DNA of 61,098 nt, from the NCBI GenBank assembly GCA_036257535.1, contig DATAFJ010000167.1, positions 1-61,098 of the forward strand, given 5' to 3'. The notes beneath the pieces were generated by a model that saw only the letters and a program-made list of their open reading frames with translations, ran no database searches and was not told the origin of the DNA. Both the position numbers and the translations under genes were made by a program. Source of the DNA: DATAEE01 sp036257535. GTDB lineage: Bacteria; Acidobacteriota; Vicinamibacteria; Vicinamibacterales; 2-12-FULL-66-21. Shown here one piece after another: positions 50,360-57,876 of this stretch (positions within the stretch are counted from its first letter, which is position 1; each line of letters opens with the position of its first letter).

Positions 50360-52963
50360 CTAGTAATTGAGCCAGTAAGACAACTTCACGAGAAAGACGT
50401 TACTGGCGGGGATGCCGAACACGCCGCGGAAGTCGCGGCCGAAGCGGTAGTCGCCGAACGTCTCGGTCTCCTCCCTGCCCTGCTGCCAGACGACGAACAG
50501 CGTCGAGCCGGGCTTGTACTCCCACCGAAGAACGTTCGTCATGCGGAAGGATCGATAGTTGAAGTCGGCGTTCTCCGTGTAGAGATACGGAGCGTACCGG
50601 TTGCGCCAGTCGTCCGCGCGGCCGTCGACGAGCTCCATGTACCCCGTGTAGGCTCCGGCGGAGACAAACGGCTCGGCATAGACCTGAAGCGACAGGTTCG
50701 GCGTCATCGTGTAGTTGACGCGCGTGGTAAACGCGACCGTCTGCTGATCGAGACGCGCGAAGATGTAGTGCGGCAGGCCGTCGGTGCTGTCGGCCGCCTC
50801 GATGTTCTCGACCCACTGGGCATCGCGGTCGAAGTTGCTGAAGCGGACGCCGCCGGTCAGCGACAGCGAAGACATCGGGCGGTACGTGCCATACGGCTCG
50901 ACGTCCAGCCAGTGCGGGCCGAAATCCGACCGGCCGCCGCCGAGGAACATGCCGAGCGAGAACGGCCTCCGGTTGTCGGTGTCGAAATAGCTCCACGCGT
51001 TCCAGTTGCCTTCGAACCTGGCGCCAGGGCCGCCTCGCGTTGCCCGGTCGTCGAACGCATCGATCTCGTGGTTGATGCCGAAGCCGTTCGCCCAGTTGTT
51101 CTGCCAGGTCCAGTGCATGTTGACGTTCCCGCCGAAGAACAGCCGATCGCCGTCGAAGTTGTGGGCGCTCCACTGATTGAAGTTGATGCGGTAGCTGCGG
51201 ATGTACTTGCCGGGTCGATCGTGGCGCCACTGAATCCAGTTGCTCTGGTTGATCGTGTCGGCGCGCCGGACGAACCCCAGGTCGTTGCTGTCGAAGCCGG
51301 GGGACTTGAAGCCGACGTTGCTCTCGAACCGCACGCGCTCGCCAGAGATCTTCCGGAACGCGAGCAGGCCCGCGCCGCCGGCGAGTGTGGTCCGCGTCGC
51401 ATCGAACTCGACGTGACTGGCGTCGGGGCGCTGGAAGCTGTGAACGTTGTTTTCCTGCAGCCGCGCGATTGCCGCCTCGGTGCCGCTGATGTAGCTCCCC
51501 GCCAGATAGCCAGCCACGCTGTAGAAGCTCTTCCGGAATCGAAGATCCCAGTCGACGCCGCCCGTGTAGGCCGCCTCTCCGAGAACGCGCGTCGGGTTCA
51601 GGTCGTCGCCGAGCGCACGGTTGGTCGCGGTGAGCATCAGCCCGATGGACGACTGATTCCTGAACTCCCTGCGCGCACGGCCGACCGTGTAGCTCGTCGT
51701 CGGCTCGATCGGGGTGGTCGACCGCAGCGGTCCGATTGCGATCTGTGCCTTTTCGTCGGCAGTCACCGCGTTGAGTATGCCGACCGAGAAGCCGCCGACG
51801 CGGCCCGCGACCTTCGTCGCGCCGATGATCGTCGTATTGACCGGAGAGGAGACGTCGCCGTTCTCGGGCTCTTCCGGCTCGAGCTGCGGCGGACGGCCGA
51901 TGCGGCGCGTGTAGAACAGACCGGTGCACTCGCCGTCGTTGCAGTCCATGTCGAACCGGAAGATGCCGGAGCCCTCGACAAAGAACGGCCGGCGCTCCGG
52001 AAAGAACGTCTCGAACGCCGTGAGGTTCACCACGGCCGGATCCGCCTCGACCTGGCCGAAGTCCGGGTTGACGGTCGCCGTCAGCGTCAGCGCGGGCGTG
52101 ATCGCGTACTTCATGTCGAGGCCAGCGGATGCCCCGGGGTTCACGGGATCAACGAGCGGGTTATCACCTTCGGGTTCGGTCTTGAGCTCTGTCACCGTGT
52201 ACGGCACAACCTCCAGGCGCTTGGGCGACTGGGTGAGCTGCAGGCCGCGCAGCTCGCCGAACTGCGAGACGAAGCCGTTGACACTCTTCGCGATCAAAGG
52301 CCATGTCGATGTCTCGTTCAGCCTGCCGATCTGCCGGGTGATCGCGAGGCCGAACGTCGGGTGATCCGCGCGCGGAAAGCGAAGCTGGGAGAGCGGAATC
52401 CGAAACTCGGCGCGCCAGCCTTCCGCGCTCTTAGACACGCCGACGTCCCACACGGCGTCCCAGCCTTGATCCTCGCTGCCGTCGTTGAAGAAGTATTTGT
52501 CCTGCTTCACGCCAGCGGGGTTCACCGCGAACTCGTAGGCCGTTCGCTTGTCGTAGTACGAGTCGATCGCGACCCGGATCCAGTCCGATGGGCTCTGCGT
52601 ATCGCGGCGTGTGAGATGCCCGACGATCCTGTCCGGCTGCGAGTCGTACGCGACGACGGCGATGAAAATGTTCGCAGAGTCGTACGCGATGCGCGCCACG
52701 GTGGCGTGGCTCGGGGCGGCGCCCTCCTTCGGTTCGCGCTGAATGAAGCCGTCGATTCGCGGCGCCCGGTCCCAGATTTCGTCGGTCAGTTCACCGTCCA
52801 GCTTCAGCGCGGTCGCAGCGTTGAGCGGAATGGCTTCCGCGACCGCCACGGTTTTGACACTCGAATCGGATCGGCCGCGATCGCCGCTCCGGCCGGCCCC
52901 CGCGTGCATGGGGCCGAGCGCCAGGCAGGTAACGACCAGCGCGACGGGTGCTACGGATATCAT
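50360..52963 (-). CDS. CBM9/DUF5916 outer-membrane beta-barrel protein
   Basis: The 867-residue protein has a signal peptide (ISVAPVALVVTCLALGPMHAGA), a CBM9-like sugar-binding beta-sandwich (about 40-230; LDGELTDEIWDRAPRIDGF, IRVAIDSYYDKRTAYEFAVN), and a DUF5916 region (SRPFF-type ETFFPERRPFFVEGSGIF at about 320) that continues as an amphipathic beta-barrel up to the C-terminal aromatic residue (VKLSYWLNY). Such proteins sit in the outer membrane and may take part in binding or uptake of sugars or other compounds. Divergent from the WYL regulator, with just 44 bases between them, suggesting regulation by it. Confidence 0.92.
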   Translation of the reverse strand: MISVAPVALVVTCLALGPMHAGAGRSGDRGRSDSSVKTVAVAEAIPLNAATALKLDGELTDEIWDRAPRIDGFIQREPKEGAAPSHATVARIAYDSANIFIAVVAYDSQPDRIVGHLTRRDTQSPSDWIRVAIDSYYDKRTAYEFAVNPAGVKQDKYFFNDGSEDQGWDAVWDVGVSKSAEGWRAEFRIPLSQLRFPRADHPTFGLAITRQIGRLNETSTWPLIAKSVNGFVSQFGELRGLQLTQSPKRLEVVPYTVTELKTEPEGDNPLVDPVNPGASAGLDMKYAITPALTLTATVNPDFGQVEADPAVVNLTAFETFFPERRPFFVEGSGIFRFDMDCNDGECTGLFYTRRIGRPPQLEPEEPENGDVSSPVNTTIIGATKVAGRVGGFSVGILNAVTADEKAQIAIGPLRSTTPIEPTTSYTVGRARREFRNQSSIGLMLTATNRALGDDLNPTRVLGEAAYTGGVDWDLRFRKSFYSVAGYLAGSYISGTEAAIARLQENNVHSFQRPDASHVEFDATRTTLAGGAGLLAFRKISGERVRFESNVGFKSPGFDSNDLGFVRRADTINQSNWIQWRHDRPGKYIRSYRINFNQWSAHNFDGDRLFFGGNVNMHWTWQNNWANGFGINHEIDAFDDRATRGGPGARFEGNWNAWSYFDTDNRRPFSLGMFLGGGRSDFGPHWLDVEPYGTYRPMSSLSLTGGVRFSNFDRDAQWVENIEAADSTDGLPHYIFARLDQQTVAFTTRVNYTMTPNLSLQVYAEPFVSAGAYTGYMELVDGRADDWRNRYAPYLYTENADFNYRSFRMTNVLRWEYKPGSTLFVVWQQGREETETFGDYRFGRDFRGVFGIPASNVFLVKLSYWLNY

Positions 52964-53007
52964 CTGACCACGACTTAGACGGGACGCCCGAGAAATGGGT
53001 TGGTTGC

Positions 53008-53982
53008 ATGCCCCGTAATGCCGAAGTCATCCGACAGTGGAACATCCTGCGCGCCATCGGGTCCTCGCGGCGGGCCACGATCGACGCCCTGGCCGAGGCA
53101 GAAAGCGTGACGACGCGCACGATTCGCCGCGACCTCGAGGCGCTGCAGGCTGCAGGCTTCCCGCTTTTCGACGAACTGGTGGATGGGAAGCGGCACTGGC
53201 GGATCGACACGCGGCCGTTCAAGGCGCTCGCCGACACGGGCTTCACGCTGTCGGAGCTGTGCGCGCTCTATTTCAGCCGCACGCTCGTGGACGTGCTCGC
53301 CGGCACCCCGTTCCGGACCGATCTCGAAGCGGCGTTCGCGAAGTTCGAGCGCGCGCTGTCGCCGGCGATGAAGCGCTTCCTCGATCGTCTGCCGAACGTG
53401 CTGGTGGCAAAAGGAGAACCACGGCGGCGCCCCGTGTCGGGCGGCGGTATCACCGCGCGGCTCATAGAAGCCACGCTCGCGCGCCGGCGTGCGACGATGC
53501 GGTATCACTCGTTGTCGAGCGATCGCACGAAGGAGTATCTGCTGGAGCCGTATCGCCTCGTCTATGCGGACGGCGGGATGTACCTCGTTGCGAACGTCCC
53601 CGAATACGGCGGACTGCGCACGTTCGCCGTCGATCGGATCGAGACGCTCTCGCTTCTCGAGGAGACGTTCGAGCCGAACGAGGCCGTCGCGGACGAAGTG
53701 TTCCAGCACTCGCTGGGGATCAACCAGGGACAGCCGCAGCGGATCGAGATCGAAATCAGCCCCCCGGCGTCACGGTATGCCGCCGAACGGCTGTGGCACC
53801 CGTCGCAAACGCTCGAGGAACAGCCGGACGGATCGATTCGCGTGACGCTCGACGTTTGCGACGACTGGGCGCTGCGCCGCTGGATCCTCGGGTTCGGATC
53901 GGCCGCGCGGGTGCTGTCCCCAACGCGCCTGGCCTCGGAGCTGGCGCAGGAACTCGCACGCGCGGGGCGGCTCTATGGTTGA
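53008..53982 (+). CDS. WYL-domain transcriptional regulator (DeoR-type HTH)
   Basis: Residues 1-65 form an HTH_11/DeoR-like domain (EVIRQWNILRAIGSSRRATI, SVTTRTIRRDLEALQAAGFP). The WYL domain (about 150-230) has MRYHSLSSDRTKEYLLEPYRLVYADG. The C-terminal WCX extension ends WILGFGSAARVLSPTRLA. WYL domains sense small ligands or nucleic acids. ATG 53008 is chosen because MPRNAEVIRQWNILR is the usual start. It overlaps the next gene, the thioredoxin-like protein, by eight bases, so the two are coupled. Confidence 0.93.
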   Translation: MPRNAEVIRQWNILRAIGSSRRATIDALAEAESVTTRTIRRDLEALQAAGFPLFDELVDGKRHWRIDTRPFKALADTGFTLSELCALYFSRTLVDVLAGTPFRTDLEAAFAKFERALSPAMKRFLDRLPNVLVAKGEPRRRPVSGGGITARLIEATLARRRATMRYHSLSSDRTKEYLLEPYRLVYADGGMYLVANVPEYGGLRTFAVDRIETLSLLEETFEPNEAVADEVFQHSLGINQGQPQRIEIEISPPASRYAAERLWHPSQTLEEQPDGSIRVTLDVCDDWALRRWILGFGSAARVLSPTRLASELAQELARAGRLYG

Positions 53983-54559
53983 CCCATCGCGTCTGAAGCT
54001 CCTGCTCTTCGCTGCAGTTATCGCGGCTGCGACGTTCGGGATTGTCGTCTACGACAATCGCGCGTCGGTTGCGGTGCCCCGGCTCGACGCTGCGGGCTTG
54101 GCGACGCTGCGCGACGACTTCAACGCGTCGGCCGACGCGGTGCGGGTCATTGTGCTGCTCTCGCCCACGTGAGGGACCTGCTTGCGGGGGGCCTCCGCCA
54201 CGCAGGATGTACTCGACGAATACCCGGAGCAGAAGGTGAAAGTCTTCAGCGTGTGGCTGCCGATCCTCAGAAGCGATCAGGGCCCGCCGGGCCGCAGCGC
54301 GCTCGGGCGTCTGTCAGACGATCGCGCCAGCCACTACTGGGATCCCGACAAGCTCGTCGCTGCGCGGCTCGCGCGCGACGCGCGCTCGCCACAGCCGGTT
54401 CAGGAATGCTGCGTTCGCAGCGGCACGCTCTGGGACATCGCGGCCGTCTATCCGCCTGGTGTCCTATGGACCGATCGCCTCCCAGTCGCCATCGTCTTTG
54501 ATGGCCCGGTTGTGGGGAAGAAGGGCGCCATCCGCTCGGGCCTGATGAGGTTCCAGTAA
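53975..54559 (+). CDS. Thioredoxin-like membrane protein, probable selenoprotein (UxxC)
   Basis: One frame runs from ATG 53975 to the stop at 54557-54559 (194 codons), broken only by TGA at 54170-54172 (codon 66). The upstream part has an anchor (LKLLLFAAVIAAATFGIVVY) and VIVLLSPT; directly after the TGA comes GTCLRGASATQDVLDEYPEQ. Thioredoxin-like relatives carry a CxxC here, so the TGA replaces the first cysteine, giving U66-G-T-C69. Downstream sequence is well conserved in character (FSVWLPILRSDQGPP, WDPDKLVAARLA, ECCVRSGTLWDIAAVYPPG). A SECIS-like stem-loop follows. A plain TGC-to-TGA nonsense mutation is the alternative. Translated coupled to the WYL regulator. Confidence 0.72.
54173..54206 (+). 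promoter_or_regulatory. Candidate bacterial SECIS element
   Basis: Just after the TGA, CCTGC (54177-54181) pairs with GCAGG (54202-54206) and GCGG (54184-54187) with CCGC (54195-54198), leaving a 7-base loop GGGGCCT whose first bases are G. The loop begins 16 bases after the TGA. Both loop distance and loop G agree with what is known of bacterial SECIS elements, which bind SelB. The hairpin lies inside the coding sequence. Confidence 0.6.
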
Positions 54560-54611
54560 GGACGAGCTTGGGGACGGCATCAAGGTTGCGGGTACCTTTG
54601 AGGAGGTACTG

Positions 54612-54938
54612 ATGAGGCGCGTATTAATCGCGGCGAGTTTAGTTGCAGTTTCTACGATTGGTGTCGCGGCGCAGAACAGGCCGTCCACATACATCGGATG
54701 CTTGCGCGGTAATGATGGGGCGTTCGTCCTGACCGAGGTGGGCGGCCCGAACGTACCGGAAACGCGAAGCTGGCAGTCGCTTTACATGTCCAAGGAGCGC
54801 GTGCTCGACGTGCAGCCTATGCACCACAACCTCGAGCTGCAGTCGCACGCGGGCCACACCGTGAAGATGACCGGCACCGTGGAGGGCAAGACGCTTCACG
54901 CCCGATCGATGACGTTCATCGGCGCGACCTGTAAGTAA
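54612..54938 (+). CDS. Small exported protein of unknown function
   Basis: The 108-residue product has a signal peptide (VLIAASLVAVSTIGVAAQ) and a mature part with two cysteines (YIGCLRGNDGAFVLTEV and the final IGATCK), which may form a disulphide in a small beta-barrel (MHHNLELQSHAGHTVKMTGTV). I do not recognise a named family. A strong AGGAGG at 54601-54606 precedes ATG 54612. It is 52 bases after the selenoprotein candidate and may share its transcript. Confidence 0.82.
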   Translation: MRRVLIAASLVAVSTIGVAAQNRPSTYIGCLRGNDGAFVLTEVGGPNVPETRSWQSLYMSKERVLDVQPMHHNLELQSHAGHTVKMTGTVEGKTLHARSMTFIGATCK

Positions 54939-54957
54939 GTGCGAAGAGGGGCCGGTC

Positions 54958-55479
54958 TTAAAGATCGGCCTCTCCCTTCTGCCCCTGACGACGCTCCTTG
55001 CGGCGCGCCTCGCGCTGCTGCCGTAGTTCCTTCGCCTTCGCCTGCTGTTCCGGCGTCAGAATCTGCCACACCTGAGCGTGCACGCGCGCGCGGTTGATTG
55101 CCGCTTCTGCTTCCGCGTTCGCGAGCGCTTCGGCAGCGGTCCGGATCGCCGCCTCGTCAACAGTCCCCGCGCTCGTCGCGTCGTAGAGCCCGCGCCGCGC
55201 CGTCCGGAGCTTTTCTCCCGCCGCGCGCATCTCGTCGCGATTCTGCTCGAAGATCGATCGGACCTGCTCCCGCTGAGCGTCGGTCAGATCGAGCTGACGG
55301 AGCGCCAGGCCGTCGAAGCCGCCGAATCCGCGGTGCATCCGCCCGGAGCGCGGCTGCCAGCGTTCGCCGGTTTCATCCTGATGGGCTGCGAGCGTGGCCG
55401 TCACGATCAGGGCCGACACGCCAAGCGCCAGGACCCCCGCCGCGATACCCTTCACGATCTTGTTATTCTTCAGGTTCAT
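54958..55479 (-). CDS. Spy/CpxP-family periplasmic protein
   Basis: The 173-residue protein has a signal peptide (IAAGVLALGVSALIVTATLAA) and a helical mature part with LTxxQ-type motifs (LDLTDAQREQVRSIFEQN and ILTPEQQAKAKELRQQ), as in Spy and CpxP. These are ATP-independent periplasmic chaperones or stress sensors. ATG 55479 is preceded by GGAGGAG on the minus strand. The frame remains open far upstream, but that part is antisense to the next gene and is rejected. It is divergent from an OmpR-type regulator/kinase pair, the same layout as cpxP and cpxRA. Confidence 0.9.
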   Translation of the reverse strand: MNLKNNKIVKGIAAGVLALGVSALIVTATLAAHQDETGERWQPRSGRMHRGFGGFDGLALRQLDLTDAQREQVRSIFEQNRDEMRAAGEKLRTARRGLYDATSAGTVDEAAIRTAAEALANAEAEAAINRARVHAQVWQILTPEQQAKAKELRQQREARRKERRQGQKGEADL

Positions 55480-55557
55480 GTCTCCTCCGAAAGGTTTTGT
55501 CTCTGCTGATTGGACGGGGGCCGTGTGGCACGCCGATGGCGCACGTGTGAAAAGACA

Positions 55558-56310
55558 GTGACAGCGTCCCAACCGGCGGCGAGTCGAGTACTTATTGTGG
55601 AGGATGAACGCAACATCCGCGAGCTGGTGTCTCTCCACCTCGGTCTCGAGGGATACGAGTGCGTCGCACTCGAGAACGGCCTCGACGCGCTCGAGCGTCT
55701 CGCTCGCGAGCGGTTCGACCTCGTCGTCCTCGACCTGATGATTCCGGGGCTCGACGGCGTTGCCGTGTGCCGCGCGATTCGCAAGGCACCCGATCGCGGA
55801 GGCGTGCCGCGCGTCCTGCCCGAGAACCGCGACGTGCCGGTCCTGATGCTGACGGCGAAGCGCGAAGAGAACGACCGGGTGATTGGTCTCGAGAGCGGCG
55901 CGGACGACTACTTGACGAAGCCGTTCGGAACGCGCGAACTCGTCGCGCGTGCGCGCGCGCTCCTCCGCCGGCCTCGGGGCGTCGCGACCGCGGCAAGCCC
56001 GGGCCAGGCTCCGCTCCGCATCCACGACATCGAAATCGACCCCGCCCGCCGCCGCGTGGTCGTCTCCGGCCGCGAAGTGGAGCTGACGACGCAGGAGTTC
56101 AACCTGCTGCACCTGCTGGCGTCGCATCCGGGAATCGTGTTCAGCCGCGACGCGCTTCTCGCACGGATCTGGAAGGAAGACACGCACGTTACCGATCGAA
56201 GCGTGGACACGCTGGTGAAGCGGCTGCGCCAGCGCATCGAGCGCACGCCCGCGGAGCCGCGCTACGTGCTGACCGTGTGGGGCGCCGGCTACAAGATGTC
56301 CGATGTCTAG
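55558..56310 (+). CDS. OmpR/PhoB-family response regulator
   Basis: The receiver domain (Asp59 in VVLDLMIPG; LMLTAKRE; DYLTKPF) is followed by a winged-helix domain (LTTQEFNLLHLLASHPG, DRSVDTLVKRLRQRIE, VWGAGYKM). An insert of about 12 residues (APDRGGVPRVLPENRD) lies between alpha-3 and beta-4 of the receiver. The start is uncertain; GTG 55558 is used here, TTG 55510 is possible. It overlaps the kinase gene by eight bases. Likely targets include the divergent Spy-like gene. Confidence 0.92.
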   Translation: MTASQPAASRVLIVEDERNIRELVSLHLGLEGYECVALENGLDALERLARERFDLVVLDLMIPGLDGVAVCRAIRKAPDRGGVPRVLPENRDVPVLMLTAKREENDRVIGLESGADDYLTKPFGTRELVARARALLRRPRGVATAASPGQAPLRIHDIEIDPARRRVVVSGREVELTTQEFNLLHLLASHPGIVFSRDALLARIWKEDTHVTDRSVDTLVKRLRQRIERTPAEPRYVLTVWGAGYKMSDV

Positions 56311-57754
56311 CCGAGTCTGGCACCGGAGCCTTTACTGGCGCGTCGCGCTGGGACTGCTCGCGCTGCTTCTCGCCACGCTCGCGGTGCAGGCCGTCGTGTT
56401 TCTCTGGGTCGCCGCGCGGCAGGCTGAGCGGTTGCCTGTTGCGGCGCTGGCCGAGACGGCGGAGACGGTTGCCTCCGCGCTGAGCGAACGGCTCGAAGCA
56501 AATCCGAGGCTCGATGTCGAGGCGTGGCTTCGCGAGAACTACGGCAAGAATCCGGCACGAGTGTTCGTGAGGATCCGGGGGCGGGCGCCGGCGTCGAACC
56601 AGGCTGGCGAGCGTCTGCCTTCACGACTGCCCTCGAGCGGGCGCTGGCGCGGACGCGTTCGTCCGTTCGGCCGGGGGCCCGGCGGCGGAATGATCGCCTC
56701 GGCGCCGCTCGTGCTCGAGGATCGTGGGCGCGAGCTCGTGGCGGGCGACGTGATCGCGCTCTTGCCGCGTCCGCGCTTTCTCGTCGTCCGCGAGATCGCG
56801 CCGCTGGTGCTCGGCGCCGGTCTCCTCCTTGCGCTCGTCGGCACGGCGGCCGCGGCCTGGATCATCTTCGGGCCGGCGAACCGGCGGCTGCGCCGGCTGG
56901 AACAGGCGGCCGATCGGCTCGGGTCCGGCGATCGCTCGGCGCGGGCTCCCGAGGAAGGTGGCGACGAGATCGCGTCGGTTGCCGCCGCGTTCAACCGGAT
57001 GGCGAGTGAGCTCGCAGATGCCGAGCGCGCGCGCCGTCAGCTTCTCGCCGACGTGTCGCACGAGCTGGCAACGCCGCTGACCGCGATCCGCGGCTACGCG
57101 GAAACCCTCGCACACCCGCAGCTGCCGGACGATGCGGGGCCTCGCGCGCGCTACGTCGGCATCATCCGCGAGGAAGTGGATCGCCTCGAGGCGCTCGTGG
57201 GCGATTTGCTGGACCTCGCGCGCCTCGAGGCGGATCGTTCCAGCGAGTCACAACCGCTTGGCGGATCGCCCGTCAACGTCAGCGAACTGTTCGCCCGCGT
57301 TGTCGAGCGATACCAGGTCAACGCCAACTCGCGGAAGGTCACGCTCCAGGCGGCGTCCGGCGATGACGCTCGAACCGTCGTCGGCGACGCACGGCGCCTC
57401 GAACAGGCCTTGTCGAACGTCGTCGCGAACGCGCTCCGCCACACGTCCGCCGGAGGGCGCATCGACTTGACGTCACGGCGCGACGCGGACGGAATCGTCC
57501 TGTCGGTTCGCGATACCGGGACCGGAATCGCGCCCGAGCATCTCGCGCACGTCTTCGATCGCTTCTACAAGACCGAGGGGTCGCGGACGGGAGGCGCCGC
57601 GGGCAGCGGGCTGGGTCTCTCGATCGTCAAGGCGATCGCCGAGCGCCATGGCGGGCGGGTGGGGGCGCGAAGCACCCCGAATGTCGAAACCGTCTTCGAC
57701 ATCTGGCTTCCGGCGACTTCCCTTACAGGCTCGTCGTCGCCAGTCCAATCCTGA
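56303..57754 (+). CDS. Membrane sensor histidine kinase (HAMP-HisKA-HATPase)
   Basis: The 483-residue protein has two membrane segments (VALGLLALLLATLAVQAVVFLW at about 14-36, VLGAGLLLALVGTAAAAWIIF at about 170-190) around a periplasmic region, a HAMP domain (RRLRRLEQAADRLGSGD), HisKA with LADVSHELATPL (phospho-acceptor His), and HATPase_c (SNVVANALRHTSAGG, DTGTGI, GSGLGLSIVKAI). It is co-transcribed with its regulator. The periplasmic part is Arg/Gly-rich (GRWRGRVRPFGRGPGGG). With the Spy-like gene it probably forms an envelope-stress circuit. Confidence 0.94.
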   Translation: MSSRVWHRSLYWRVALGLLALLLATLAVQAVVFLWVAARQAERLPVAALAETAETVASALSERLEANPRLDVEAWLRENYGKNPARVFVRIRGRAPASNQAGERLPSRLPSSGRWRGRVRPFGRGPGGGMIASAPLVLEDRGRELVAGDVIALLPRPRFLVVREIAPLVLGAGLLLALVGTAAAAWIIFGPANRRLRRLEQAADRLGSGDRSARAPEEGGDEIASVAAAFNRMASELADAERARRQLLADVSHELATPLTAIRGYAETLAHPQLPDDAGPRARYVGIIREEVDRLEALVGDLLDLARLEADRSSESQPLGGSPVNVSELFARVVERYQVNANSRKVTLQAASGDDARTVVGDARRLEQALSNVVANALRHTSAGGRIDLTSRRDADGIVLSVRDTGTGIAPEHLAHVFDRFYKTEGSRTGGAAGSGLGLSIVKAIAERHGGRVGARSTPNVETVFDIWLPATSLTGSSSPVQS

Positions 57755-57818
57755 AATCCGCAAGAGGTCCGGCGGCCGCGGTGAGGCCGAAACTCGCCGG
57801 ATTTCGCCTGTTTTCTGG

Positions 57819-57868
57819 GCCACGGATTGCACGGGTCTCATCAGCCACGGATTGCACGGATTTCACCG
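57819..57868. repeat. CACGGATT word repeat upstream of the rhomboid gene
   Basis: Two copies of GCCACGGATTGCACGG (57819-57834 and 57844-57859) are joined by GTCTCATCA, the second extended by ATTTCACC. They match the words at 12200-12236 and 30535-30812. The run ends nine bases before the rhomboid ATG, displacing a normal ribosome site. Confidence 0.8.
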
Positions 57869-57876
57869 AGATTTCT

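Noticed and set aside
50768..52978. 736-codon open frame on the plus strand antisense to the DUF5916 gene
   Set aside because: High-GC shadow: Arg/Ala/Val-rich translation with no domain, lying opposite a gene with a signal peptide and clear family motifs.
54182..54559. Separate gene starting at TTG 54182
   Set aside because: It would begin in the middle of a thioredoxin-like domain without a ribosome site. The frame joins the upstream ORF exactly through the TGA, so one gene with recoding or a nonsense mutation fits better.
55480..56187. Upstream extension of the Spy-like frame
   Set aside because: The added part is antisense to the OmpR-type regulator; ATG 55479 has both ribosome site and signal peptide.
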